NCBI GenBank assembly: GCA_963783245.1
Contig: CAWAMS010000004.1
Coordinates: forward strand, 558,001 to 622,000
Source: Bog-473 sp963783245
Lineage (GTDB): Bacteria > Actinomycetota > Acidimicrobiia > Acidimicrobiales > RAAP-2
Length of the DNA: 64,000 nucleotides
Direction: 5' to 3'
The notes under the pieces are model-generated. The model made no database searches. It was not told the origin of the DNA and saw only the letters and a list, made by a program, of their open reading frames with translations. Of this stretch, positions 18,485 through 28,651 are shown in pieces (positions within the stretch are counted from its first letter, which is position 1; the number at the start of each line of letters is the position of its first letter). The translations under genes and the position numbers were made by a program.

Positions 18485-19122
18485 CCGCTCCCTCTCCGGG
18501 GGGTGCGACCGAAACACTGACGATCGGGGTGCTGAACCTGCAAGGCGACGTGCGCGAGCACGTGGCGGCGCTTCGCGACGTGGGAGTGCAGAGCCGGTTG
18601 ATCAAACGGCCGGCCGACCTCGGCGGAGTGGCGGGGTTGATCCTGCCCGGCGGCGAGTCCACCACTCTGTCGATGCTCCTCGCCTCGACCGGCTTGTTCG
18701 AGGCTGTGGCCGCGCGCCTCGACGATGGATTCCCCGTGCTCGGCACGTGTGCCGGGCTGGTGCTCTTGGCGCGTGAGGTGCTCGACGGGCGACCTGACCA
18801 ACGCACGTTCGGCGCCCTGGACGCAGTCGTTCGCCGCAACGGGTTCGGGCGGCAGGTGGCGTCGTTCGAGACTGAGCTGGAGTTCGGCGAGGGACCTGCA
18901 CTGCCGGCTGTCTTCATCCGGGCCCCCTCTGTGGTCAGTGTCGGAGACGACGTGGACGTACTGGCCTGGGTCCGGCATCGGAGCCAAGGGGTTGACGGTC
19001 CAGCGGCGCAGTCGCCGGCGATGGTGCGTCAGGGGAATGTGCTCGCATGCTGCTTTCACCCCGAGCTTACGGGCGATCGGCGGGTGCACCGGCTCTTCGC
19101 CGGCATGTGCGCAGATGACTGA
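18478..19122 (+). CDS. pdxT: PLP synthase glutaminase subunit PdxT
   Basis: About 214 residues. PdxT (Pdx2) hydrolyses glutamine and feeds ammonia to PdxS. It is a class I glutamine amidotransferase: IGVLNLQGDVREHVAAL at the N-terminus, LPGGESTT substrate loop, GTCAGLVLLA with the nucleophilic Cys near residue 87, and CCFHPELTGDRRVH with the His and Glu of the triad. The GTG start overlaps the pdxS stop, giving strict coupling. Confidence 0.95.
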   Translation: MVTAPSPGGATETLTIGVLNLQGDVREHVAALRDVGVQSRLIKRPADLGGVAGLILPGGESTTLSMLLASTGLFEAVAARLDDGFPVLGTCAGLVLLAREVLDGRPDQRTFGALDAVVRRNGFGRQVASFETELEFGEGPALPAVFIRAPSVVSVGDDVDVLAWVRHRSQGVDGPAAQSPAMVRQGNVLACCFHPELTGDRRVHRLFAGMCADD

Positions 19123-19220
19123 AATGACGGATCGGGCACAAGGAGGGTCTTCGCCTCTGCGCGCCCATGCGGGCGCGCTGGCGGCTTACGTCGCCCGGTA
19201 ATCTCCGCGTGCCGGAGAAA

Positions 19221-19254
19221 CGGAGGCCCGAACACGGAGGCCCGAACACGGAGG
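19221..19254 (+). repeat. 14-base tandem repeat containing GGAGG, upstream of PPOX gene
   Basis: The unit CGGAGGCCCGAACA occurs twice (19221-19234, 19235-19248), followed by a partial third CGGAGG (19249-19254). Each unit contains GGAGG, so three Shine-Dalgarno-like cores are stacked. The last ends 11 bases before the ATG at 19266. Confidence 0.7.
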
Positions 19255-19265
19255 ACAGCCAGCCC

Positions 19266-19685
19266 ATGACCGACGACCTCATCCGTCTTGACGAGACCAC
19301 CCGGGCAGCCGTGGACTCCGGGCGACTCGTCCATCTTGCCACCATCAACCCGGACGGCAGCCCACAGGTGACGTGCGTCTACGCCGGCTGGGACGGGGAC
19401 GAGATCGTCGCCGGTCATCTTGCTGATCACCTGAAGCTGCGGAACATCCGGCGCGACCCGCGGGTGACACTCTCGGTCGAGTCCGACGTCCCTTTCGAAG
19501 GTTTCAGTCCCTACATCGTGATCAAAGGGATTGCCAGAGTCGAAGAGGGTGGGGCGGTGCCACTGCTGCGCCGCATCACGAAGGGAGTGTTTCCCCCACC
19601 CGGAGACCATTGGCCCGAGGGGTTCGTCACCCGCATCTCGCCGCGGCAGCTCTCGGGCACCGGCCCGTGGGGTCTCGCCTCTTGA
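19266..19685 (+). CDS. PPOX-class (FMN/F420-binding split barrel) protein
   Basis: 139 residues of the pyridoxamine-phosphate-oxidase-like split beta-barrel. LVHLATINPDGSPQVTCVYAGWDGDEI is the standard N-terminal strand pair, and LKLRNIRRDPRVTLSVE is the cofactor-binding segment. In actinobacteria many such proteins are F420H2-dependent reductases or use FMN; the choice is not visible here. The start follows the repeated GGAGG element. Downstream of pdxT, but no PNPOx-specific motif is recognised, so a role in B6 salvage is not claimed. Confidence 0.75.
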   Translation: MTDDLIRLDETTRAAVDSGRLVHLATINPDGSPQVTCVYAGWDGDEIVAGHLADHLKLRNIRRDPRVTLSVESDVPFEGFSPYIVIKGIARVEEGGAVPLLRRITKGVFPPPGDHWPEGFVTRISPRQLSGTGPWGLAS

Positions 19686-19714
19686 TGCCGCCGGGGTGAT
19701 CCGCTTCGGGGTGG

Positions 19715-20269
19715 TCACACTGCCGAGGTGCGATTGTCCATGACGAGACAGCTGCTGGTGGCCTGGGCGAGCAGTTTGCCCCCGGTGTCCGTGACCTCGA
19801 CCGTGGCGTAGGCCACGCGACGACCCGGTTTGGTCGTGCGGGCGGTGGCGCGGATCAGTCCGGTGTCCCTGGTGACCGGTCGCAGGTACGTGACGTTGAT
19901 GTCGATGGACGTGTACGCGACCCCAGCCTCCAGCGTGCTCTGGACGGCGCACCCCGCAGCGCTGTCGGCCAGGGTGCAGACGAGCCCGCCGTGGACCACG
20001 CCGATGGGGTTGTAGGCGGACTCGTCCGGCGTGCACTCGAAGACAGCCAAGCCGTAGTCGACCGCCACCAGGGTGAATCCCATGAGGCGCGCCATCGGGG
20101 CTGGCGCGAACCTGCCGGCCTGGATGGCGCGGAGGAAGTCGAGACCGCCGAGTGAGGTTGCCATGCCGGCACTGACCATCGGGTCGTGCCAGGTGATGGT
20201 CTTGGAGCGTGCGGTTCCCCATTCGGGGTGTCGCAGCGGGTCCTCGGTTCCTCCCTGGTGGTCGGTCAT
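19715..20269 (-). CDS. PaaI-family hotdog thioesterase
   Basis: 184 residues. NPIGVVHGGLVCTLADSAAG near the middle is the PaaI/4HBT hotdog motif, with the Gly-Gly helix start and conserved acidic residue. YTSIDINVTYLRPV and ATARTTKPGRRVAYATVEV are the usual later strands. Such enzymes hydrolyse acyl-CoA thioesters in the cytosol. An N-terminal extension of about 55 residues precedes the fold. The acyl chain is unknown. Confidence 0.8.
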   Translation of the reverse strand: MTDHQGGTEDPLRHPEWGTARSKTITWHDPMVSAGMATSLGGLDFLRAIQAGRFAPAPMARLMGFTLVAVDYGLAVFECTPDESAYNPIGVVHGGLVCTLADSAAGCAVQSTLEAGVAYTSIDINVTYLRPVTRDTGLIRATARTTKPGRRVAYATVEVTDTGGKLLAQATSSCLVMDNRTSAV

Positions 20270-20370
20270 GGGGCGACGTGGCCTTTCTCGAGGTGTGCGT
20301 GACCCCTGCCCGGGGCGATCCGGTTCGAATTTATGGGAGCACGCGTGGACGGCGTACGCTGCAGCGCACT

Positions 20371-21135
20371 GTGCTCGCGGCGAAGACTGGTACCCGTGTT
20401 GAGACCCGACTCAGTGGAAGGTGGGCCTGCGGGCTCCCTCGTGGACTTTGGTTTCTCGTCGTCGGGAGCCTTGCGACAAGCCTCGTCGTGGTGCTCCCCA
20501 TGGGCTCAGCCGAGGCGACCACGAGCGCCCGGACGCGCGCCGAGCTAGCGCAGGCGAAGAAATCCTTGTTGGTCCTCTCCGATATGCCCAAGACCTGGAC
20601 CGCGTCGACATCCTCCAACAACAGCTCGCCCACTCCGGACGCGACGGAGCTGGCGAGCTGCCTCGGCGTCCCCCTCAAGGAGATCGACGACACGCCGCCG
20701 ACGGTTTCCAGCAAGGCGTTCAACAGCAAGGAGGATCTCGAGACGGTCCAGGACTCGATCGAGGTGTTTCCCACCGCCACGGCGGCTCAAGCCGATTTGG
20801 CCGTCGCGAGCAACCGCAAGGCCCCCAAGTGCTTCACGGAGGCCTTCAACAGTGTCGATGCAAGGAGCCAACTGGCGTCGGCGTTCGGCGGGAATGCCGC
20901 TATCGGCAAGCTCGAGGTCACGCGGACACCGACCTCCGACTACGCCCCCCATACGGTCAATATCACGATCTATTTTCCGGTCACCTCGAACGGTGTGGCC
21001 ATCAACCTGGAAATTGTGGAAGTGGGCTTCGTCAAGGGCAATGAGGAGCAGCAAATAGTCCTGACCAGCGTCCAGGGGCCGATTTCGCCCTCGCTCTCCC
21101 GGCGTCTGACGTCGCTGGCCGAGGCGCGGCTGTGA
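20371..21135 (+). CDS. Secreted protein of unknown function
   Basis: About 254 residues from the GTG at 20371; the frame is open further upstream. A basic stretch is followed by a hydrophobic signal (WFLVVGSLATSLVVVLPMG) and a likely cleavage after SAEA. The mature part begins with AKKSLLVLSDMPKTWTAS and has two Cys (SCLGVP, KCFTEAF) that could pair. This layout resembles extracellular sensor or lipoprotein-like domains of actinobacteria (PknH-sensor-like), but I do not recognise a family with confidence. It points away from its neighbours and appears monocistronic. Confidence 0.6.
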   Translation: MLAAKTGTRVETRLSGRWACGLPRGLWFLVVGSLATSLVVVLPMGSAEATTSARTRAELAQAKKSLLVLSDMPKTWTASTSSNNSSPTPDATELASCLGVPLKEIDDTPPTVSSKAFNSKEDLETVQDSIEVFPTATAAQADLAVASNRKAPKCFTEAFNSVDARSQLASAFGGNAAIGKLEVTRTPTSDYAPHTVNITIYFPVTSNGVAINLEIVEVGFVKGNEEQQIVLTSVQGPISPSLSRRLTSLAEARL

Positions 21136-21157
21136 GCCCGAAGCCGTAGGAAACGTC

Positions 21158-22135
21158 TCAGCGGGCTGCGCTCCGCAGCCGATCGATGACCTCCGAACAA
21201 GCCACCCCGTCGACGAAGGATGGGCGGATCTGTTCGCCGTTGCTCACCGCCTCACGAACCTTGACGGCCCAGGGACGCATGGCCGGGAGATGGCCGTCGC
21301 CTTCAAAGGGGCCGATCCGTTCGAGTTTGGCGTGCCCGTCCTTGAGCACGGTGATGTGGGTATCACGGACGAGCGGAGGCGTATAGATCTCCACCGCCTC
21401 GATCACATCGATGATCCCGTCGGTCCCGATGACACTCCATCGATCGGGCAATGTACCGGGCACCGCCCACGCGGTGTCGATCACCACGCTCGCGCCGGTG
21501 GCGGTGGTGAGGGTGGCGGTGAAGGCATCCTCGGCTGTCGACGGGTGCATCACTCCATCCTTGTCCGGACGTTCCGCGACATCGGTGCGGACGCGGCAAT
21601 CCACCTCGACGATCTCACCGACCATCCACCGGATGGCGTCGATCATGTGCGTCCCGTTGATGCGGAGCCAGCCGCCCGACTGGTCCTCGAATTGCCAACC
21701 GTGTTTGCGCAGCGGAGACCTCGAGAACGAGTTGTAGAAGTTCCAGTTCATGTGGACCACACGACCAATCGCCCCTGAGTCGATGATCTCCTTCACGCGT
21801 TGGCGCCCCGGGTCGTAGCGGAACTCGAAATTGAGCAGGTGAACGACGCCCGCGTCCTCTGCCCGTTCCAGCATCTGTCGAGATTCGTCGGGGGAGATGC
21901 CGAACGGCTTGTCGCACAAGACTGCGTGGTGGTGATCCAAGGCGAGATTGACGTGCTCCGCGTGCAGAAATGGCGGCGAGTGGACCGAGATGAGGTCGAA
22001 GGCCTCGGCGCACGCGCTCCGTACGGCCTCCGCGTCCCGTGGTGACACGACCTGCACCGTCATCCCGGCTTCTTCGTAGCATCCGGCAACGACACGGGCT
22101 CCGAAACCGGTACCGATGATCAACGTGCGAAACAT
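21158..22135 (-). CDS. Gfo/Idh/MocA-family oxidoreductase
   Basis: 325 residues. The N-terminal Rossmann fold has LIIGTGFGARVVAGCYEEAG and the family motif CDKPFG (EKP-type, here DKP) near residue 92. The C-terminal domain contains FRYDPGRQRVKEII and GGWLRINGTHMIDAIRWMVG, whose HxxD-type segment is the usual catalytic region. These NAD(P)-dependent enzymes act on sugars, inositols or other cyclic alcohols. It is the last gene of a minus-strand run that begins with the monooxygenase at 25872, with gaps of 8-43 bases, so a shared catabolic role is inferred. Confidence 0.8.
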   Translation of the reverse strand: MFRTLIIGTGFGARVVAGCYEEAGMTVQVVSPRDAEAVRSACAEAFDLISVHSPPFLHAEHVNLALDHHHAVLCDKPFGISPDESRQMLERAEDAGVVHLLNFEFRYDPGRQRVKEIIDSGAIGRVVHMNWNFYNSFSRSPLRKHGWQFEDQSGGWLRINGTHMIDAIRWMVGEIVEVDCRVRTDVAERPDKDGVMHPSTAEDAFTATLTTATGASVVIDTAWAVPGTLPDRWSVIGTDGIIDVIEAVEIYTPPLVRDTHITVLKDGHAKLERIGPFEGDGHLPAMRPWAVKVREAVSNGEQIRPSFVDGVACSEVIDRLRSAAR

Positions 22136-22173
22136 CGCTCTCCCCTCAAGACGGTGATGGAACTGCTGACGGC

Positions 22174-22470
22174 TCAGTATTCCCCGACGACGGAGCCATC
22201 CACGATGGCGCGGCAGTGCTGCGTGCGCGCCCCACCGAGGACGCGCTTTCTCGTCTTTTCGATCACGACGTCGTGTACCTCGGTCTCACCGACCGAGAAT
22301 TCGAACTTCTTGGTTCGGGGGGACCGCAGGGCGAAGGGTCTGTTCTTCTCGACCACTTGCACGTCGTCCACCGTGATGCGGACCTGACCGAAGAATTGGC
22401 CCCAGTGGAACGCCACTCGATGTTTCTCTTCTTCTCCTACGTCGAAGGTGAAATCCTTGTCGAGACCCAT
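22174..22470 (-). CDS. Small conserved-looking protein of unknown function
   Basis: 98 residues, mainly alternating hydrophobic and charged residues suggesting an all-beta domain. Near the start, HRVAFHWGQFFGQVRITVDD and later FEFSVGETEVHDVVIEKTRK look like a repeated strand-turn pattern (VG/HEV). No Cys cluster, no membrane segment. It is embedded in the monooxygenase operon with 38-43 base gaps. Function unknown. Confidence 0.55.
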   Translation of the reverse strand: MGLDKDFTFDVGEEEKHRVAFHWGQFFGQVRITVDDVQVVEKNRPFALRSPRTKKFEFSVGETEVHDVVIEKTRKRVLGGARTQHCRAIVDGSVVGEY

Positions 22471-22513
22471 CCTGCGATTCTGCCTTATGGGACAGCGGCG
22501 CCCGGGGATCTCT

Positions 22514-23515
22514 TCAGTCCCCGAAGGCCCGCTCGATCTCCGTCGTCACTGCGTCCGGGTCCTCGAGCGGCAGCATGTGCCCGCGTCCGGCCAACGTCAC
22601 GAGCCGGGCTCGGGGAATGGCCGCCACCATCTGGGCGGCGCGGGAGGGTGCGGTGAGCCGATCACGCGAGCCAACCATGACCGTGGTCGGGATGTCGATG
22701 GTGGCGATGCCCTCAAGCAGGTTCATGGCACTCATGGCGACCATGAAGCCGGCGCGCACCTTCGGTGCGGTATCGGCAAAGAGGGTGCGGGTGAGGTCGA
22801 TGTGGGATCGAACGGGATCGCTCCCGAAGACACCGCGTACGAACCGGTGGCCTGCCGCCGAATGCAAGGCCAGGGACACGGCGGGTGAGGAGATGAACGC
22901 AGCGGAGAACCACTCCGCCGCGGCGGGGCCCGATCCCATGTCCGCTGCTGCGGTGGCCACCAGCACGATGGCGCGTGCCCGCGCGGCGAGGACGTCGGGA
23001 TGGTAGGTGGCCAGCGACATGATGGTCATGCCGCCCATGGAGTGGCCGGCCAGTACCGCACCGGTCACGTCGCAGGCACGCAGGACGGTGGCGAGGTCGT
23101 CACCCAGCATCTCGATGCTCAGCGTCGCCGTGCCCCGGCTGCTGGCACCGTGGCCCCGTTGGTCGTAAAGCACCACACGATGGCCTGACGCGACCAGGCG
23201 GCGTGCCACCGGGAGCCAGACTTCGTGGCTGCAGCCCCAGCAGTGCGCGAGGACGACAGGTGGCCCACTACCCGCATCCCACACGGCGAGAATTCCGCCG
23301 TCCGCGGTTGAGACGGTGCGTTGAGGCGGCGCTTCGAGCTCCCCCCATCCGAGGGCGTGGACCGGATCCTCGTCGGGGACGAGTCCGGCCCCGGTTGCTT
23401 CGCTGGCGCGATGTGCGTGGGCCCGTCTGTAGGCTGCCGCCCCACCCACGAACGCGGCCGCCACGCCCACGGCCAGGAGGCTGCGACGGCTCCGGGGTAG
23501 GTGCAGGGAGGGCAT
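22514..23515 (-). CDS. Alpha/beta hydrolase with N-terminal membrane anchor
   Basis: 333 residues. The hydrophobic segment SLLAVGVAAAFVGGAAAYRR (about 13-33) suggests a signal anchor. The hydrolase fold follows: LAHCWGCSHEVW (oxyanion hole region), VVLYDQRGHGAS, nucleophile elbow GHSMGG, acidic MVGSRDRLTAPS and His in LAGRGHMLPLEDP complete the triad. It starts nine bases after the SDR stop. In this operon it is the natural candidate to hydrolyse the ester or lactone made by the Baeyer-Villiger enzyme (inference). Confidence 0.8.
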   Translation of the reverse strand: MPSLHLPRSRRSLLAVGVAAAFVGGAAAYRRAHAHRASEATGAGLVPDEDPVHALGWGELEAPPQRTVSTADGGILAVWDAGSGPPVVLAHCWGCSHEVWLPVARRLVASGHRVVLYDQRGHGASSRGTATLSIEMLGDDLATVLRACDVTGAVLAGHSMGGMTIMSLATYHPDVLAARARAIVLVATAAADMGSGPAAAEWFSAAFISSPAVSLALHSAAGHRFVRGVFGSDPVRSHIDLTRTLFADTAPKVRAGFMVAMSAMNLLEGIATIDIPTTVMVGSRDRLTAPSRAAQMVAAIPRARLVTLAGRGHMLPLEDPDAVTTEIERAFGD

Positions 23516-23523
23516 GAGGTCCT

Positions 23524-24348
<825 letters not shown>

Positions 24349-24352
<4 letters not shown>

Positions 24353-25872
24353 GTGGGCATGCGGGGGCCGGTCAACACATAGTCGTCCACATCGAATGTG
24401 CGGGTCCGGCGAACGAAGCGGAATGTGTAGTCGGGCCACAGGGTCGTATTGCGCCCGGCCTCATCGAGATACCAGCTCGAGCACCCACCGGCATTCCACA
24501 CCGTGTGTGCTGCTTTGCGCTGTACTCCTTCGCTCCAACGTGCCAGCGTGTCCACGCGCACGTCGATGACGCTCGCCCCTTGCGCCCTCAGGGCACGGAG
24601 AGCACCGACGACATGCGCCAGTTGGGCTTCGATCATCACCACGAGGGAGGTGTGACCGATTCCCGTGTTCGGTCCGGCCAGCATGAAGTAGTTGGGGAAC
24701 CCCGGGATCGTGGTGCCGCAAAAGGCCTGCATCCCCGTGTCGGCCCAATGTTCTCGGAGCGACCGGCCGTCGGCGCCGTGGACCTTCTCCGCCATCGGGT
24801 TGCTCGTGATGCGGAATCCGGTGCCGTAGATGATCGTGTCCACTTCGTGGAGCACCCCGTCAGCAGTCACCACACCGCCCGGCTGGACCTCGACGATCTT
24901 CTCCGTTGTCACGGTCACGTTGGGGCGTTGCAGTGCCGGGTAATAGTCGTTGGACTGCAACAAGCGCTTGCAGCCCGGCGTGTAGGTCGGCGTGAGCTTT
25001 GCCCGCAGGTCGGGATCGGCCACCTGGCGAGCCATGAATTTCTTTCCGAGCACTTCGAGGCGGCGCAGTTTCGCGCTGTTGTGGATGAGGAGGGATCCCA
25101 GGACCGCCTCACCGAACCAGTACTCACGTGCCCGGGCCACTCGCTGGGTCCATGCAAACCGTGTGTAGGCGGCCCGTTCCACCGCCTTCGTCGGCCTGCC
25201 TCGGTGCGGGAAGACCCACGGCGGCGTGCGCTGGAAGAGCGTGATGTGGCCGGCGGACCTCTGCACGATGGGGAGGAATTGAATGGTGGATGCCCCGGTG
25301 CCGACGATGGCCACCTTGCGCCCGGTGAGGTCATGGCTGTGGTTCCACTGCGCCGAATGGAACGCGGTGCCGGCGAACGAGGATGCGCCGGGGATGTCGG
25401 GCATGCGCGGTTCGGAGAGCCCGCCGCCGGCACCGACCAGGAAGTCGGCGGTGAACGAGCCTCGCGTCGTCCCGATGCGCCAGACGCGCCCGGCGGGGTC
25501 CCATGATGCGCTCTCCAGCGCCGTGTCGAAGGCCACCTTGTCGACGATGCCGTACCTCCGCGCGATTTCCCGGAGGTAGCGCTCGATCTCGGGTTGGCCC
25601 GAAAACGTCTCCGACCAGTGGGGGTTGGGAGCGAAGGAGAAGGAGTAGAGATTCGAAGGAACGTCGCATCGGCACCCCGGATACGAATTGTCGTACCACG
25701 TTCCCCCGACGTCGGACCGTCGTTCCAGGAGAATCAGCTCGTCGCCGTAACCTTCGTCGGTCAGGGCGATCGCGGCACCGAGCCCGGAGAATCCTGTGCC
25801 GACGATGGCGATGCGGACATGGGAGGGGAGCGTCGTCGGGCCGGGGCGCAGCGCAGAGCCCGTCGTCGACAT
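24349..25872 (-). CDS. Flavin-dependent Baeyer-Villiger-type monooxygenase
   Basis: 507 residues from the ATG at 25872 (MSTTGSALRP), which has the typical distance to the first FAD motif IVGTGFSGLGAAIAL. The second Rossmann motif is KVAIVGTGASTIQF, and FAGTAFHSAQW matches the Baeyer-Villiger fingerprint FXGXXXHXXXW. FMLAGPNTGIGHTSLV near the C-terminus is also standard. The enzyme would use FAD and NADPH to insert oxygen beside a ketone, giving an ester or lactone. It heads an operon with an SDR and an esterase-like hydrolase. Substrate unknown; steroid, terpenoid or cycloalkanone all possible. Confidence 0.88.
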
Positions 25873-26014
25873 CCTCGCATAGTAAAGGATTCCGGTTGTC
25901 GGACAGCGAAGCGCGGCCGGGCAGTGCGCGCCGTTCCCTTTCGGCGAGATCCGATGAGCATCGTGGGGGTCCTTGGCGCGATGACTTTCGATGCCGCAGG
26001 TCGTCGCTAGTGAC

Positions 26015-26553
26015 ATGACAACCGAACCCCACTCGAAGAACCTCGCCGACCTCTACGACCTCGCCCCGCTCGAGTGGAATGATGTGCGCCGGAGACTCGC
26101 GGCGAACCTGACGCAGGAACCCGGCACCGGGGGAGCCGACCATCACACCTTCTGGCTCTCGACGACCGACGAAGACGGACGCGCCGCACATGACAGGTGT
26201 CGGCGCCTTCTGGGTCGAGGGGAGGTACTACTTCTGCGGTGGACCGCGGACGCGCAAGATCCGCAATGTCGAGCGCGACCCCCGGTGCGCCTTCGGTATC
26301 GCCATCTTCGGCTACGACGTGGCGCTCGAGGGCCGGGCGGTCCGCGTCACCGACGCGTGCGCGCCTGCAGGAGCTGGCAGAGGTCTTCGCCCAGGGCGGA
26401 TGGGCACCTGCGGTTGCCGATGGTGGGTTCACTCATGCGTACAGCGCTCCCAGTGCCGGTCCACCTCCGTGGCACGTCTACGAGTTCACGCCTGAGGAGG
26501 TCTACGCCGTGGCGACCAAGGAGCCCGGCGGCGCGACCCGGTGGACGTTCTGA
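26015..26553 (+). CDS. PPOX-class split-barrel protein (two frameshifts)
   Basis: About 178 residues once two single extra bases are removed (near 26182, in GGACGCGCCGC, and near 26361, in GACGCGTGCGC). The joined translation reads TTDEDGRPHMTGVGAFWVEG, then YYFCGGPRTRKIRNVERDPR, then LQELAEVFAQGGWAPAVAD and ends ATRWTF. This is a pyridoxamine-phosphate-oxidase-like flavin/F420-binding fold, a paralogue of the gene at 19266. Gene start ATG 26015 is chosen by the family-like opening. It is divergent from the monooxygenase operon with ~140 bases between starts and could be a reductase partner, but that is only position-based. Confidence 0.65.
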
Positions 26554-26644
26554 GGGAGCAGGCATCGTCGGGCTTCTGGGCCTCCAGATACAATGGTTGC
26601 TCCAGCTTTCAGCTCGTACCCAGTCTTCGCTCCAAGGGAGGAAT

Positions 26645-27394
26645 ATGTCGGGTCACTCCAAGTGGGCGACAACCAAATATCGCAAGGGCGCACAGGACAA
26701 GGCGCGCGCCAAAATCTTCGCCAAGCTGATCCGTCAGGTCGAGGTGGCGGCGCGAGAGGGCGGCGGCGACATGGACGCCAACGCCGCCCTGCGGACCGCC
26801 TACCAGAAGGCCCGGAGCTCATCGGTTCCGCTCGACACCATTGAGAAGGCGATCAAGCGGGGCACGGGCGAACTCGAGGGTGTGCGGTACGAGGCGATCA
26901 ACTATGAGGGTTACGGCCCGGCCGGCGTGGCGATCATGGTCGAGACGCTGAGCGACAATCGCAACCGCACCGGTTCGGAGATCCGCAACCTTTTCAACAA
27001 GAACGGCGGCAACATGGCCGAACCGGGGGCCGTCGGTTGGCAGTTCGAACGCAAGGGCATCGTGAGCGTGTCCCGTGACCAGGATGAGGACAAGGTCATG
27101 GAGATCGCCATGGAGGGTGGAGCGGAGAACCTCTCGGACAACGGTGAGTTCTGGATCGTCACGTGCGCTCCCGCCGACCTCGACGCCGTGCGTCACGCCC
27201 TGGACGATGCCGGGATAGCACCGGCGTCCGTCGACCTCTCGCTGGAGCCGACCACCCTGGTGCCCGTGCCCGACGAGGGTGAGGCCAAGCGGGTCCTGCG
27301 GCTCCTCGAGGCGATCGACGACCACGACGACGTCCAGGCCGTCCACGCCAATGCCGACATTTCCGACGCCGTGCTGGCGGCCTTCGAGGGCTGA
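26645..27394 (+). CDS. yebC: YebC/PmpR-family protein (TACO1-like)
   Basis: 249 residues, the usual size. The start MSGHSKWATTKYRKGAQDK is the family signature; the AAGGAG just upstream fixes the ATG. Other diagnostic segments are SSVPLDTIEKAIKRGTGE and NRNRTGSEIRNLFNKNGGNM. YebC-type proteins were long annotated as transcription regulators; recent work on the family supports relief of ribosome stalling at proline stretches. Position directly before ruvCAB is conserved across many bacteria. Confidence 0.93.
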   Translation: MSGHSKWATTKYRKGAQDKARAKIFAKLIRQVEVAAREGGGDMDANAALRTAYQKARSSSVPLDTIEKAIKRGTGELEGVRYEAINYEGYGPAGVAIMVETLSDNRNRTGSEIRNLFNKNGGNMAEPGAVGWQFERKGIVSVSRDQDEDKVMEIAMEGGAENLSDNGEFWIVTCAPADLDAVRHALDDAGIAPASVDLSLEPTTLVPVPDEGEAKRVLRLLEAIDDHDDVQAVHANADISDAVLAAFEG

Positions 27395-27445
27395 GGCGCA
27401 GTGGTCCACCCCATCGGAAGGGGCCTCGGACTACGCTACGAACGC

Positions 27446-27971
27446 ATGTTCGTATTGGGGATCGACCCCGGGCTCTCCCGCTGCGGCTACGGCCTGGTGG
27501 CCCGGGGTGAGGCTGACAGCGCCCTGAAGGCACGCGCCGCCGGGGTGATCGAGACCGATCCTGCGGCGGACGTTGCCGGACCGGCTGCTGACCCTCCACA
27601 CCGAGTTGCGGGCCCTGGTGAGCGAGTTCTCGCCCGACGTGGTGGCGGTGGAGCGGGTCTTCTTCCAGGTCAACGTCAAGACGGCCATGTCGGTGGGGCA
27701 AGCCAGTGGGTTGGCCCTCCTCGTCGCCGCCGAAGCCGGCTGCGAGGTGGTGCAATACACCTCGAACGAGGTGAAGCAGGCGCTCGTCGGCTATGGCGCT
27801 GCCACAAAGGATCAGGTGCAGCGGATGGTGGCCAACGTGCTCGGACTGGCGATCCCACCCAGCCCGCCCGACGCCGCTGACGCCCTGGCCCTGGCCGTCT
27901 GTCATCTGACCACCGTTCCGTTGCGGCGTGCCATGGGCGCCGCGCTCGCCCGGCAGGCGGGCTCATCATGA
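27446..27971 (+). CDS. ruvC: Holliday junction endonuclease RuvC (one frameshift)
   Basis: About 175 residues. RuvC cleaves Holliday junctions moved by RuvAB. MFVLGIDPGLSRCGYGLV gives the first catalytic Asp, VAVERVFFQVNVKTAMSVGQ the Glu, and PPDAADALALAVCHL the C-terminal Asp pair. The frame breaks near 27565: one extra G in CCTGCGGCGGACG, after GVIETDP. After correction the reading LPDRLLTLHTELRALV continues to TGA at 27971. Head of the ruvCAB operon; ruvA starts 13 bases later. Confidence 0.88.
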
Positions 27972-27984
27972 AGGAGGACCTGCA

Positions 27985-28590
27985 GTGATCGGACTTTTGC
28001 GGGGAAAGGTTGCACTCCGTTCGGCGGAGGGAGAGGTGATCATCGACGTGGGTGGCGTCGGGTATCGAGTCGCCGTGACCCCGGCCACCGCCGTCGCCCT
28101 CATGGTGGGCGGGACGTCGAACGAGGCCACGTTGTTCATCCATACCCACGTACGTGAGGACGCCATCGTCCTCTACGGCTTCGTCCACGACGATGAGCGC
28201 CGGTGCTTCGAGGTGCTTCTCGGGTCCCACGGTGTGGGACCTTCCCTGGCCTTGGCCATCATGGCCGTCCTGTCGCCTGCCTCCCTCTCCACGGCGGTGC
28301 TCGAAGACGACCTCGACATGCTGTGCACCGTCCCCGGCGTCGGCCGCAAGACGGCGGCCCGGCTGGTGATCGAGCTCAAGAGCCGCCTCGACCTGCCCGA
28401 TCTCTCGCTCGAGATCCCGGGCTCGTCGGGCGGCGGCGCGACCAGGACTTCGCGCTCGGAGGCACGGGCCGCCCTGGCCGAGCTCGGCTACGCCCCCGAC
28501 GAGATCCGTGGTGCACTCGACGGGTTGCGCGACGATGTCGGTGTGGAAGAGATGCTGCGCCTGGCGTTGCGCGAGCTGGCCAGCCGGTGA
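27985..28590 (+). CDS. ruvA: Holliday junction branch migration protein RuvA
   Basis: 201 residues. RuvA tetramers bind the four-way junction and load RuvB. MIGLLRGKVALRSAEGEVII begins the OB domain, GVGPSLALAIMAVLSP and VPGVGRKTAARLVIELK are the two helix-hairpin-helix motifs, and the C-terminal domain III (about 155-201) that contacts RuvB follows a Gly/Ser linker. GTG start with strong AAGGAGGA six bases upstream. Intact. Confidence 0.95.
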   Translation: MIGLLRGKVALRSAEGEVIIDVGGVGYRVAVTPATAVALMVGGTSNEATLFIHTHVREDAIVLYGFVHDDERRCFEVLLGSHGVGPSLALAIMAVLSPASLSTAVLEDDLDMLCTVPGVGRKTAARLVIELKSRLDLPDLSLEIPGSSGGGATRTSRSEARAALAELGYAPDEIRGALDGLRDDVGVEEMLRLALRELASR

Positions 28591-28651
28591 TCCATGCGAG
28601 GCGGCGCGGATATCGCCGCTGCGTCGACGGCTACCCGTCGTGGGGGCCCTC

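Noticed and set aside
21164..21180. Perfect 7-base-stem hairpin (GGCTGCG/CGCAGCC) as a bidirectional terminator
   Set aside because: It lies inside the last codons of the Gfo/Idh gene and has no T-run on either side; codon bias alone can make it.
25991..27394. A 467-residue frame that seems to join a PPOX protein to YebC
   Set aside because: YebC has its own ATG and strong ribosome site at 26645; the first part is a frameshifted PPOX gene whose true frame ends at 26553.
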